A stretch of 64,000 nucleotides of DNA, from positions 179 through 64,178 of the forward strand of contig PLMA01000044.1 in NCBI GenBank assembly GCA_003141455.1. The letters run 5' to 3'. This document shows, in pieces, positions 23,131 to 31,598 of the stretch; the first letter of the stretch is position 1, and the number at the start of each line of letters is the position of its first letter. Under the pieces are notes generated by a model. It searched no databases, had not been told where the DNA came from, and worked only from the letters and a program-made list of their open reading frames with translations. A program made the position numbers and the translations under genes. This DNA comes from Chloroflexota bacterium. GTDB taxonomy: Bacteria > Chloroflexota > Limnocylindria > Limnocylindrales > CSP1-4.

Positions 23131-24660
23131 ATGAAGCTCAGATTGACAGCAATCGGGCTGATCCTGGTAGGCGTTGGGGCCGTGGCACTAGCTGTCGTGG
23201 GCCCCAGCTTCGCCGTATCGCCCAGTTCCAAGTACATCACCTCGACGGTGTCCACCGGATCGGTCAGCGTCACGGCCGTGGCTACGGGCACCGTTGCCGC
23301 CAGCACCGTCTACGGGCTCAAGTTCGGGGTGAATCCGGACATCGTCAGCTCGGCCAGCACCACCTCCGGCACCGGCGGCACGACGAGCGGCACGAACTCG
23401 AACTCCAGCGCCGCTCTCGTGTGGCCGGTCAAGACCGTGTCGGCGACAGTCGGGCAGAAGGTCACCCAAGGCCAGGTGCTTGCAACCGCCGAGTCCTCAA
23501 GCGCTCAGCTCCAGCTGGAGTCGGCTCAGGCGACCCTCGCAGCGGCCAAGAGCCAGCTGGCCAGTGATCAGGCCGGTCCCGATGCGCTGACGATCGCCCA
23601 GGCCAAGAACTCGCTCAGCCAGTCCTGGAACAGCTACACGCAGGCGGTCTCTAATCGCGACAACACCAACCAGCAAGGTGCCTTGACCCTGAGCCAAGGT
23701 CAGGCGTCGGTCACCTCCGCCCAGAACCAGCTCAACGCAGACACGGCGGCGAGCGCGCCCCAAGCGACACTCGACAAGGACACCGCCGCGCTCCAGCAAG
23801 CGCAGGCGAACCTGGCCTCGAGCCAGCTGAAGGTCGACCAGTCGAACCAGCAGGCGGCGCAGCAGGTCACCAACGCTTCTCTGAACTACCAGGCCGCCAA
23901 ACTCCAGTACCAGACGAAGACCGCAGCCACCTCGAGCACGACTATCCAGGCCGACCAGGCCAAGGTTGCCTCGGCCCAGGCCACCGTGGATGCCGACCAG
24001 GCTGCCGTTACCGGGGCCTCCATCGTGGCTCCGGCCGACGGGTTGATCATCGCTGTCAACATCCTGCCCGGAGTCAACGCTCCGTCGACCTACGCCATCG
24101 AGGAGTCGATCGGGCCGATGGTTGCCACGGCCAGCTTCACGGAGTCCGAGATCACGTCTCTCAAGGTGGGCCAGTCGGCCACCGTATCGGTCACCGCCAC
24201 CGGTGTCTCAGTGCCGGCAACGCTGACGCAGATCGTGCCGGCCGCCGCCGCCTCGACGGGAGGCACGAGCAGCGTCGTCACGTACGCGGTCACGGCGACG
24301 CTCACGAGCCCTCCGGAGACGGTCCTGGCCGGAATGAGCGCCACGGTCACGGTCACGACCGCGTCCGTAGACAACGCCGTACGCGTTCCGGCGACCGCCC
24401 TCAAGGGATCCGCGACTGCGGGCTACACGGTCCAGCTCGTCGGCGGTGATGGCAGCGTCTCCACCAGGGACGTCCAGGTCGGTCTCGTGACGACGTCCCT
24501 GGCGCAGATAACCAGCGGCCTCAGCAATGGCGACTCGGTGGTCGTCGGCTCCTCTACCACCCGGACCGGAACCACGACCACCGGCAACGGTGGCGTCAAC
24601 GTCAACTCCCTCACCGGCGGGGGCGGCTTCGGCGGTGGCTTCGTCGGGCCTGGGCGATGA
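23131..24660 (+). CDS. Efflux adaptor subunit, HlyD/MacA-like membrane fusion protein
   Basis: 509 residues. An N-terminal signal anchor (about 5-30) is followed by a beta-barrel/lipoyl half, then a long Gln/Ala/Ser-rich coiled-coil hairpin (about 125-295). The second lipoyl half follows, with GASIVAPADGLIIAVNILPG, and then barrel strands (about 300-480). The last 30 residues are Gly-rich. In Gram-negatives MacA links the MacB pump to an outer-membrane channel. In a monoderm-like cell it probably modulates the transporter outside the membrane. It is the first gene of a six-gene operon: its stop overlaps the ATPase start (ATGA), and exporter permease, DUF5666-like protein, response regulator and kinase follow. 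The start has GAGAGG about 9 nt upstream. Confidence 0.85.
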   Translation: MKLRLTAIGLILVGVGAVALAVVGPSFAVSPSSKYITSTVSTGSVSVTAVATGTVAASTVYGLKFGVNPDIVSSASTTSGTGGTTSGTNSNSSAALVWPVKTVSATVGQKVTQGQVLATAESSSAQLQLESAQATLAAAKSQLASDQAGPDALTIAQAKNSLSQSWNSYTQAVSNRDNTNQQGALTLSQGQASVTSAQNQLNADTAASAPQATLDKDTAALQQAQANLASSQLKVDQSNQQAAQQVTNASLNYQAAKLQYQTKTAATSSTTIQADQAKVASAQATVDADQAAVTGASIVAPADGLIIAVNILPGVNAPSTYAIEESIGPMVATASFTESEITSLKVGQSATVSVTATGVSVPATLTQIVPAAAASTGGTSSVVTYAVTATLTSPPETVLAGMSATVTVTTASVDNAVRVPATALKGSATAGYTVQLVGGDGSVSTRDVQVGLVTTSLAQITSGLSNGDSVVVGSSTTRTGTTTTGNGGVNVNSLTGGGGFGGGFVGPGR

Positions 24661-25355
24661 GCGGCGTAGCAAGCGAACCGATCATCAGGCTCGAGAACGT
24701 GAGCCGCGTCTACGACACAGGCAAGGTCCAGGTCCCCGCGCTGCTCGACGTGGACCTTGAGGTCGCCGACGGCGAGTTCCTGGCCATCGTTGGGCCGTCT
24801 GGGTCGGGCAAGTCGACGATGATGAACATCCTCGGCTGCCTGGATCGACCGACGTCCGGCCGGTACATCCTCGACAGCAACCCGGTCGACGAGCTGGATG
24901 ACGACGGCCTGGCCTATCTCCGCAGCCGCTCGATCGGCTTCGTGTTCCAGAGCTACAACCTGCTTCCTCGAACGAGCGCCCTGGAGAATGTGGCCGCGCC
25001 ACTTTTGTACCAGGGGGTTAGTCGCAAGGAGCGGTTGCGACGGGCCCAGGCTGCCCTGGAGCGGCTCGGCCTGGCAGACCGCGTCGGTCACGTGCCGTCC
25101 GAGCTCTCAGGCGGGCAGCAGCAGCGCGTCGGGATCGCCAGGGCGCTGGTGACCGAGCCGGCTCTCCTCCTGGCCGACGAACCCACCGGCAACCTCGATA
25201 GCCACTCCGGCGCCGAGGTCCTCGAGCTGTTCAAGGATCTCCATTCTCTTGGGCGAACCATCGTCCTGATCACGCACGACCTCGATGTGGCCCAAGCAGC
25301 CGACCGTGCCGTACACCTGAGGGACGGACGGCTCCAGGACGCGGTGCCGGCATGA
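24657..25355 (+). CDS. ABC exporter ATPase, MacB/LolD type
   Basis: 232 residues, one nucleotide-binding domain. Walker [10 protein letters not shown] (about 42-50), Q-loop in FVFQSYNLLP, signature LSGGQQQR, Walker [13 protein letters not shown] and the H-loop THD are intact. This is the MacB/LolD/FtsE class that drives mechanotransmission rather than substrate import. It overlaps the adaptor gene by four bases at its start and the permease gene by four bases at its end, so the three are translationally coupled. The transported compound is not identifiable; relatives move peptides, macrolides or lipoproteins. Confidence 0.92.
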   Translation: MSGVASEPIIRLENVSRVYDTGKVQVPALLDVDLEVADGEFLAIVGPSGSGKSTMMNILGCLDRPTSGRYILDSNPVDELDDDGLAYLRSRSIGFVFQSYNLLPRTSALENVAAPLLYQGVSRKERLRRAQAALERLGLADRVGHVPSELSGGQQQRVGIARALVTEPALLLADEPTGNLDSHSGAEVLELFKDLHSLGRTIVLITHDLDVAQAADRAVHLRDGRLQDAVPA

Positions 25356-26554
25356 AGATCACCGACCTGATCGGTCTGGCCTTCTCCAGGCTCGGAACTG
25401 GGAAGATGCGTGCGGCCCTGACCATGCTCGGCGTCATCATCGGCGTGGCATCGGTCGTGGCCCTGGTGAGCGTCGCCCAGGGAGCCACAAAGGGAATCAG
25501 CGACCGGCTCCAATCCCTCGGCACCAACCTCCTGACGGTGAGCCCGGGCTTCACCACCACTGGCGCAACCCGTGGGGGCTTCGGAACCGCGACCACACTT
25601 ACGGTCGACGACGCCACCGCGCTGGCCCAGCTGGACGGCGTGCAGGCAATCGCGCCGGAGCTCACGAGCAACAAGCTCGTGATCGCCGGGACGCAGAACG
25701 AAACCGCCCGCGTCGTCGGAACCACACCCGGCTACCTGTCCGTCTTCGCCTACGACATGTGGGTGGGCTCGTTCCTGAACCAGGCATCCGTCGACCACAA
25801 CCTGCGGGTCGCGGTGATCGGCGCAACCACTGCGGACAACCTCAGCCTTACCGAGACGTCGGTGGGGTCGACCATCTTCATCGGCGGCCTGCCGTTCAAT
25901 CTGATCGGGATTCTGCAGCCGAAAGGTGGTACGACGAGCACGGATGACCAGGTACTGATTCCGCTGTCAACAGCCCGCCAGCTGTTCGTCGGCAGCAACA
26001 GTGTCTCCGCGATCGGCGTGAGCGCGGCGAATCAAGACGTGATATCGACCGTCTCCGCTGAGATCACGGCGACGCTCGAGCAGCGCCACGGCATCACGAC
26101 CGGCGTCGACGACTTCTCCATCGCAACTCAGGCCCAGCTGCTGGGCACGGTCAGCGGGGTCAGCGACACGCTCACCTTGCTGCTGGCGGGGATCGCCTCG
26201 ATCTCGCTCCTGGTGGGCGGGATCGGGATCATGAACATCATGCTGGTCTCCGTCCGCGAGAGGACGCGCGAGATCGGCATTCGCAAGGCCATCGGGGCGC
26301 GAGGCAGGGACATCCTGTCGCAGTTCCTCGTCGAGGCCCTGGCCCTGTCCCTCGCCGGGGGCCTGATCGGCGTCGGGCTGGGCGTAGTCGCCTCCTATGG
26401 CATCGGCGTGTACGCCGGTTGGGGCTTCGTCTTCAACCCGGTGACGGTGGTGGTCGCAGTCTTGTTCAGTCTCATTGTCGGGATCGTCTTCGGCGTCTGG
26501 CCGGCCAGCCAGGCCGCCCGCCTCGATCCCGTTGTCGCACTTCGATACGAGTAG
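25352..26554 (+). CDS. ABC exporter permease, MacB/FtsX type
   Basis: 400 residues. One N-terminal membrane helix (about 20-45, LTMLGVIIGVASVVALVSVA) is followed by a large extracytoplasmic MacB periplasmic-core domain (about 50-270). The C-terminal FtsX domain has three helices (about 275-395). It includes the RTREIGIRKAIGAR coupling helix that contacts the ATPase. Together with the preceding ATPase it equals a split MacB. The reading frame is complete. Coupled start (ATGA overlap) to the ATPase. Confidence 0.92.
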   Translation: MKITDLIGLAFSRLGTGKMRAALTMLGVIIGVASVVALVSVAQGATKGISDRLQSLGTNLLTVSPGFTTTGATRGGFGTATTLTVDDATALAQLDGVQAIAPELTSNKLVIAGTQNETARVVGTTPGYLSVFAYDMWVGSFLNQASVDHNLRVAVIGATTADNLSLTETSVGSTIFIGGLPFNLIGILQPKGGTTSTDDQVLIPLSTARQLFVGSNSVSAIGVSAANQDVISTVSAEITATLEQRHGITTGVDDFSIATQAQLLGTVSGVSDTLTLLLAGIASISLLVGGIGIMNIMLVSVRERTREIGIRKAIGARGRDILSQFLVEALALSLAGGLIGVGLGVVASYGIGVYAGWGFVFNPVTVVVAVLFSLIVGIVFGVWPASQAARLDPVVALRYE

Positions 26555-26581
26555 GCAATGGAACGCGAAAGGGAGGAACAC

Positions 26582-27115
26582 GTGACAACAACGGTTCGGC
26601 CGGCCAAGCAAGATCGCACGACAATGATGCTCCTGCTAGTCGCCGCATTCGTGGCGGTGGGTGGGATCGGCTTCGCGATCGGCCACCTGACGGCCCCGGC
26701 CACCTCTGCCGCTGCCAACGCGACCCGTGCGCCTGGGGGCTTCGGGGCCGGCCGCGGCTTCCCCTCCCTGGCTCCGGGTCAGTCTTTCGATCCGAGCCAG
26801 TTCGGCGGCGGCGCCGGCGCGCGCACTGGTCTCGGCGGCGTGGCCGGCGGTGTAACCGGAACCGTCCAGTCGGTCAGCGCCTCCTCGATTACGATTCAGG
26901 AGGCGAACGGCACCAGCGTCACGATCGACCTGTCCGGCAACACCACCTATCACAATGAGACGTCGGCCCAGTCGAGCGACGTGAAGGTCGGAACCGGCGT
27001 CGTGGTCCAGATCGACACCAGCGCTCTCGCCAGCGAGGCACCGAATCCCAGCGCCAGTGGTGGCCTCGGCGGTCGGACATTGACAGCCAAAGACGTCCTG
27101 ATCACTACACCTTAG
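26582..27115 (+). CDS. Membrane-anchored DUF5666-like protein in the exporter operon
   Basis: About 177 residues. The N-terminal helix (MMLLLVAAFVAVGGIGFAIG) anchors it; a Gly/Ala/Phe-rich linker follows (50-95). The C-terminal domain (about 98-177) has VTGTVQSVSASSITIQEANG and TVTIDL-like strands resembling DUF5666, a small beta-barrel found in secreted proteins. The function is not known. Its position between exporter and two-component genes suggests a sensing or accessory role. GTG 26582 is preferred because GGAGGAACAC lies directly upstream; an in-frame ATG at 26558 would add eight residues. Confidence 0.65.
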   Translation: MTTTVRPAKQDRTTMMLLLVAAFVAVGGIGFAIGHLTAPATSAAANATRAPGGFGAGRGFPSLAPGQSFDPSQFGGGAGARTGLGGVAGGVTGTVQSVSASSITIQEANGTSVTIDLSGNTTYHNETSAQSSDVKVGTGVVVQIDTSALASEAPNPSASGGLGGRTLTAKDVLITTP

Positions 27116-27126
27116 GAGTCCGAACG

Positions 27127-27798
27127 GTGCACTTGCTCGTAGTCGAGGACGATGCCCGGCTGAGCCGTCTACTCAAGCGGCTTCTCAGCCAGGATCGCCA
27201 TGTCGTGGAGACGGCTCTGACGGCAGAGGAAGGGCTGGAAATAGCCACCTCGAACCTGGAGCTGGACGCGATCGTCCTGGATGTCGGGCTGCCCGATCGG
27301 TCGGGCTTCGACGTCGCTCGAACGCTCCGCAGGAAAGGCTCGCAGGTTCCCATCCTGATGCTCACGGCGCGAGATTCCGTGAGTGACAGGGTCGAGGGGC
27401 TCGACGCGGGCGCGGACGACTACCTTGTCAAGCCCTTTGCCTATGAAGAGCTGCTGGCTCGTCTCCGGGCCCTCGGCCGGAGACCGCCCACTCGGAAGTC
27501 GCCGGTGCTGAAGGCAGGCCCGATCGAGCTCGACGAGACGACCCGACGGGTTGCCGTCTCCGGCAAGCGGGTCGACCTGAGCCAGCGCGAGTTCTCGATC
27601 CTCGAATGCCTCCTGCGCAGGCCCGGCCAGGTCCTGTCCCGCGACCAGTTGCTCGACTACGCCTGGCCGTATGGCGTGGCCCTGACGCCGAACACCGTCG
27701 AGGCCTACATCCACCTTCTTCGCGAGAAGCTCGGCACCGACGGCGCCCTGCACGTCGAGACCGTTCGCGGCGTGGGCTACCGGCTCCGTGAGGGCTGA
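27127..27798 (+). CDS. OmpR/PhoB-family response regulator
   Basis: 223 residues, GTG start with AGGAGTCC upstream. The receiver domain has the acidic pocket D8-D9, the phosphoacceptor D52 (IVLDVGLPDRSG), T80 (MLTARDS) and K102 (VKPF). The C-terminal winged helix (about 128-220) has SQREFSILECLLRRPGQVLSR and the VEAYIHLLREKL recognition helix. It should activate or repress transcription when phosphorylated by the kinase encoded 4 nt downstream. The likely target is the operon it belongs to; no palindromic or direct-repeat site was found by eye. Confidence 0.93.
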   Translation: MHLLVVEDDARLSRLLKRLLSQDRHVVETALTAEEGLEIATSNLELDAIVLDVGLPDRSGFDVARTLRRKGSQVPILMLTARDSVSDRVEGLDAGADDYLVKPFAYEELLARLRALGRRPPTRKSPVLKAGPIELDETTRRVAVSGKRVDLSQREFSILECLLRRPGQVLSRDQLLDYAWPYGVALTPNTVEAYIHLLREKLGTDGALHVETVRGVGYRLREG

Positions 27799-27801
27799 GC
27801 G

Positions 27802-29349
27802 ATGAGGATTCCCGGGCGGCTGCGATTGCGGCTTCGGCCGAGCCGGCCGGAGGCCGGCATGGGCGGAGTAGCGGATTCGGCAATGACCGACGGAGGCCGT
27901 TCCGAAGACGACGCCCGGATCCTCCGCCGCACCCGCCTGCGGCTGATGGCCGTAAGCGGCCTGGTGACGCTCTTCATCCTGGTCGTGCTGGGCGGGGTGG
28001 TCTACAGCTTCACGGCCAACATCCTGTCCGCCGACAGCACCGGTCGCCTGAGTCACGTGGCCGACGAAATCGCCAACCCCGGCGCGGCTGGCCGTCCTTC
28101 CGTGTACGAGCTGACGTTCGGCGGCGAGCGAGCGGGTATGGTCGGCCTCGTCGTCGATACGACAGGAAAGGCCGTGTGGGGCCCTCGCACCGGCGTGCCG
28201 CCGGGCCTGCCCGACCAGCCAGGCGTAGCCGCCGCTCTGGCGGGCCGGACCGACGTCCGAACTACCGTCATCGCCGCCACTATCCCGGTCAGGGTGTACA
28301 CGATCCCCGTGTACAACTCGGGCGCCATCATCGGCGTGGTTCAGACGAGCGCCGACATGACCGAGGAGGTCAACCTCCTCCACACCCTTTTGTGGGTGCT
28401 GTTGGTGGGCGGTGCGGCCGCGTTGCTCGCTTCTCTTGCCGCGGGCTATCTCTATGCGGGCCGGGCACTGGTGCCGATTCGCGCCTCGATCGACCGCCGT
28501 CGGGCCGCCCTGCAGCGCCAGCGCGAGTTCGCCGCCAACGCCAGCCACGAGTTGCGAACGCCACTCACCGTCATCGGGGCGAGCGTCGAGGACCTCAAGC
28601 GCAACCGCAACAGCAGGGTCCACGAGGTCGGCGACGCTCTTGCCGACATTGATGCCGAGGTCCGGACCATGACCGCCCTGGTCGAGGACATGCTTCTCCT
28701 GGCTCGGACGGACTCCGGAGTGGTCGAGATCGAGCGCGTCCCGGTGGACCTGGGCGACATAGCCGCCGAGGCCACCTCGATGCTGACCACGCTCGGTCAG
28801 GAACAAAACGTGAAGGTGGTGCTGAATCCACTTCCGGCACCGTTGATTGGGGACCCGTTGCGTCTGCGCCAGCTGGTGACGATCCTGGTCGACAACGCCA
28901 TCCGCCACAGCCCGGCCGGTGCCACGGTCGATGTTCTCGTTGGGACGGAGCCGGGCGGCGCGGTGCTTCAGGTCGACGACCACGGATCCGGCATCAAGCC
29001 GGAGGATCTGCCGCGCCTCTTTGACAGGTTCTGGCGGGCGGACAACGCCCCAGCCGGCGGCACCGGCCTCGGCCTGGCCATCGCCCGCTGGATCGCGGAG
29101 CAGCATGGCGGCACGATCGGTGCCGCAAACCGGACCGAGGGTGGTGCCAGCTTCTGGGTACGCCTGCCGGCCGCAGAGGTTGCCACTGCAACGGCTCAGC
29201 CGGCCGGGGCCGGGCCCTGGCTTGGGGCACCGGGACCCGGGGTCGCGCCCGACGCCTCGGCGCCGGAGTCCGACGCAGGCTCTGGACCGGCAGCGGCCGG
29301 TGGATCACCCACATGGACTCCCGGCGAGGGCGGGGGCCCGTTCTCCTAG
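27802..29349 (+). CDS. Sensor histidine kinase
   Basis: 515 residues. Two membrane helices (about 50-75 and 195-220) bracket an extracytoplasmic sensor of about 120 residues. The HisKA box is FAANASHELRTPL with phospho-acceptor H249. The ATPase domain has the N box DNAIRHSP, DHGSGI, and GGTGLGLAIARW, all intact. A 50-residue Pro/Gly/Ala-rich tail ends the protein. It is paired with the upstream response regulator and closes the exporter operon. Signals for such exporter-linked kinases are often the exported compound or envelope damage; this is inference. Its last codon and stop overlap the convergent TSUP permease gene by four bases. Confidence 0.92.
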   Translation: MRIPGRLRLRLRPSRPEAGMGGVADSAMTDGGRSEDDARILRRTRLRLMAVSGLVTLFILVVLGGVVYSFTANILSADSTGRLSHVADEIANPGAAGRPSVYELTFGGERAGMVGLVVDTTGKAVWGPRTGVPPGLPDQPGVAAALAGRTDVRTTVIAATIPVRVYTIPVYNSGAIIGVVQTSADMTEEVNLLHTLLWVLLVGGAAALLASLAAGYLYAGRALVPIRASIDRRRAALQRQREFAANASHELRTPLTVIGASVEDLKRNRNSRVHEVGDALADIDAEVRTMTALVEDMLLLARTDSGVVEIERVPVDLGDIAAEATSMLTTLGQEQNVKVVLNPLPAPLIGDPLRLRQLVTILVDNAIRHSPAGATVDVLVGTEPGGAVLQVDDHGSGIKPEDLPRLFDRFWRADNAPAGGTGLGLAIARWIAEQHGGTIGAANRTEGGASFWVRLPAAEVATATAQPAGAGPWLGAPGPGVAPDASAPESDAGSGPAAAGGSPTWTPGEGGGPFS

Positions 29350-30095
29350 CCGAACAGCAGCTTCGCCTCGGCCAGGATCCCGACGGCCATGATCGCCAGA
29401 CGTAGCGCGGGAGCGGGCAATCGACGTCCGACCCGCGCCCCGACCTGGCCGCCAACGATGGAGCCGGCGGCGATGAGCAGGGCGATGTCCCAGTGAACCG
29501 GGGCGACCAGGATGAAGAGGATCGCGGCAACGCCGTTGATCAAGCCCCCCAGCACGTTCTTGAGGCCGTTGAGACGCTGGAGGTCGTCGGGCACGAAGAT
29601 GGTCAGCAGGGCGATCATGATGATCCCCATCCCCGCTCCAAAGTAGCCGCCGTAGATCGCCGTGGCGAAGAACAGCAGCCCGAGCGGCCAGGATCGATGC
29701 GCCTCGGCGTGACGGTGCTCCGCCAGGGTCTCCGATAGACGCGGCCCGATCACTACCAGGACCAGCGCAACCAGGATCAACACCGGCACCACGGCCTCGA
29801 ACGCGCCCGGGAAGGCCAGGAGCAGGACCGCCCCCGTCAGGCCTCCGGCGCCGGAGACGATGCCAAGCCGGACCGCCCGCTCTCCCTGACCGGCGAGCTC
29901 GCGACGGTAGCCGATAGCGCCGCTGATCGAGCCGGGCACCAGGCCTACCGTGTTCGAGACGTTGGCGTGGAGTGGCGAGAAGCCGAAGGCAAGCAGGGTC
30001 GGGAAGGTGATCAGCGATCCTGAGCCCACGATCGTGTTGATCGTCCCGGCAGCCAGACCGGCGGCAAGAATGGCGGCCGCTTCGAACGGCGTCAT
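29346..30095 (-). CDS. TauE/SafE (TSUP) family membrane permease
   Basis: 249 residues, with about eight hydrophobic segments arranged as two similar halves: GLAAGTINTIVGSGSLITFP near the N-terminus and an YGGYFGAGMGIIMIALL segment in the second half. These are the hallmark Gly-rich re-entrant motifs of TSUP proteins, which export or import sulfite, sulfoacetate, sulfonates or related anions. The substrate cannot be assigned. A TACGAT -10 lies at 30151-30146 on the minus strand (leader about 50 nt). It converges with the kinase gene with a 4-bp overlap. Confidence 0.9.
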   Translation of the reverse strand: MTPFEAAAILAAGLAAGTINTIVGSGSLITFPTLLAFGFSPLHANVSNTVGLVPGSISGAIGYRRELAGQGERAVRLGIVSGAGGLTGAVLLLAFPGAFEAVVPVLILVALVLVVIGPRLSETLAEHRHAEAHRSWPLGLLFFATAIYGGYFGAGMGIIMIALLTIFVPDDLQRLNGLKNVLGGLINGVAAILFILVAPVHWDIALLIAAGSIVGGQVGARVGRRLPAPALRLAIMAVGILAEAKLLFG

Positions 30096-30394
30096 CCGAC
30101 GACCTGCGATCGGGGAGCGACGGGGCTTGGGTTCCTCACAACCGGATCGTAGCCGACGGCTCGGCTAGCGGCGTCTGGGCCGCGCGCCGAGGGCCGAGCG
30201 CCGGGGGTCGAGTGCGGGCGCCGGGCGCCGACTCCCGAGTGCCTGGGTGCCTTGTGCGGGTGCCGAGTGCCGGACACCGGGCGCGAGTCGGCTGCGCCCT
30301 CGCTCGCCGGGCCCGCTGGTCATCGATCCTTCGGCCGGGTAGTCTGGACCGAGCGCTTCCGCCGGGGGAAGTGGACATCTGGGAGGACACTCGG
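30096..30394. other. Divergent spacer with degenerate GCCGAG-type low-complexity sequence
   Basis: 299 bp. About 30170-30295 consists of irregular repeats of GTGCCGAG/GCGCCGGG-like words. TACGAT at 30151-30146 (minus) is the likely -10 of the TSUP gene. No gene is supported. Confidence 0.4.
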
Positions 30395-31138
30395 ATGCGC
30401 ACGCGACACCTGTCGACTCGCTTGTTGGAGTTTCTGCTCGCGGCTGGCCTGCTGGCCGGGTGCGGCCCAGGGGCGGCAACGCCAACGCCCACGGCGACGC
30501 CAACGCCCACGCCTAGCGTCACCGCCTCACCCGCCATTACCGCTTCGCCCACCAGTGCGTCGACGGCTTCGCCTGGCGACACTTCCGGCGCCGTCATCGG
30601 CGACACGGGCGACTCGGACGATGAGCCGGCGGCCAGCGAGACCCCGGCGATCGGTTTCACCCCCGGCCCCAGCGGCATTCCCGCGCCGACTCCGTCGGCC
30701 TCGATGGCCAGGCTCGCGGGCGAGCCCGATCCGGCCCTGACCCCCGGAGCGCTCAATCCCGCCGTAACCCAGGCCACCATCGGCTCGACCGTCTGCGTGT
30801 CAGGTTGGACTGACACGATTCGCCCGCCGACCTCGTACACGAACGCCTTGAAGGTGCAGCAGATCGCCGAGTACGGCTATGCGGACAAGGCACTGGCCTC
30901 GTACGAGGAAGATCATCTGATCTCGCTGCAGCTGGGCGGCAACCCGACCGACCCCAAGAACCTTTGGCCGGAGCCCTACACGATCGGCCTGCCGGACGGA
31001 CGCTCGGTGGGGGCGCGCGTCAAGGATGTCTTCGAGACCAAGCTCAAGAAACAGGTGTGCGCCAGGACGATCACGCTGGCCCAGGCCCAGACGGAGATCG
31101 GCATCCACTGGGTCCACTTCGCCTTCTCGATCCCCTAA
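30395..31138 (+). CDS. Lipoprotein with Pro/Thr-rich linker and HNH-like C-terminal motif
   Basis: 247 residues. The N-terminus is a lipoprotein signal with lipobox LLAGC (Cys23). Residues 27-110 are a Pro/Thr/Ser/Ala-rich linker. The C-terminal domain (about 125-247) contains YEEDHLISLQLGGNPTDPKN followed by LWPEPY. This D-H-L-x-x-L-x-L-G-G-x(4-5)-N-L-W-P pattern matches the DH and N positions of HNH/beta-beta-alpha-metal nucleases, but no further conserved His is evident. It may be an extracellular nuclease-fold protein or a relic that binds something else. Two Cys (VCVSGW, VCARTI) could form a disulfide. GGGAGGACA lies 7 nt before the ATG. Confidence 0.7.
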   Translation: MRTRHLSTRLLEFLLAAGLLAGCGPGAATPTPTATPTPTPSVTASPAITASPTSASTASPGDTSGAVIGDTGDSDDEPAASETPAIGFTPGPSGIPAPTPSASMARLAGEPDPALTPGALNPAVTQATIGSTVCVSGWTDTIRPPTSYTNALKVQQIAEYGYADKALASYEEDHLISLQLGGNPTDPKNLWPEPYTIGLPDGRSVGARVKDVFETKLKKQVCARTITLAQAQTEIGIHWVHFAFSIP

Positions 31139-31195
31139 TGCGGGGATCCGGGCCCTCTCGCGAGCGGCGCCGCTCCGGGAAGTGCGCTCAGTTGT

Positions 31196-31272
31196 TGGGG
31201 TGGCCTACGGGGGTCGAACCCGTAACCTGCGGATCCACAGTCCGCTGCTCTGCCGGTTGAGCTAAGGCCACC
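31196..31272 (-). tRNA. tRNA-His (anticodon GTG)
   Basis: The minus strand folds into a complete cloverleaf of 77 nt. It has the extra G-1 typical of tRNA-His opposite C73, acceptor GTGGCCT/AGGCCAC, anticodon stem GCGGA/TCCGC with loop CTGTGGA (anticodon GTG), T-arm ACGGG-TTCGACC-CCCGT, and an encoded CCA end. Confidence 0.97.
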
Positions 31273-31598
31273 ATCGCGGTCCCAAGGGGGCGCAGCGTCC
31301 TTGCGGGTCGCGCCACAGCGATGGGGCGACGGGGAGTATAGCGGCTGTGCGACGGCACGGGTAAGGAGCCACCGGCGCCGGGCTCGCCGCGCATCGGCGC
31401 CCGATCGGCGTTCGGCCGGACGCGGTCAACGGACAGTGCTCGGGACCTACCCGGTGCGTGCGTGCACCCATCCATCGGCCGCAGACCGGCTTGGTACGAC
31501 GTCATCGCGTCCGGATGACGAGCGAGCGGGTCCCGCAGCCAGCCTCGGAACCTACCGTTGAACCTGTCAAGCGCTAGCCGAGATCGGATCGCCACATC
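31273..31598. other. Intergenic region upstream of tRNA-His and CAP gene
   Basis: 326 bp. On the minus strand TATACT (31340-31335) with a weak TTACCC (31364-31359) 18 nt upstream is the likely tRNA promoter. Nothing else is supported. Confidence 0.5.

Noticed and set aside
31188-31595. Minus-strand frame overlapping tRNA-His
   Set aside because: The frame ends in the typical translation of a tRNA (…TGSTPVGHP); the cloverleaf is the real feature.
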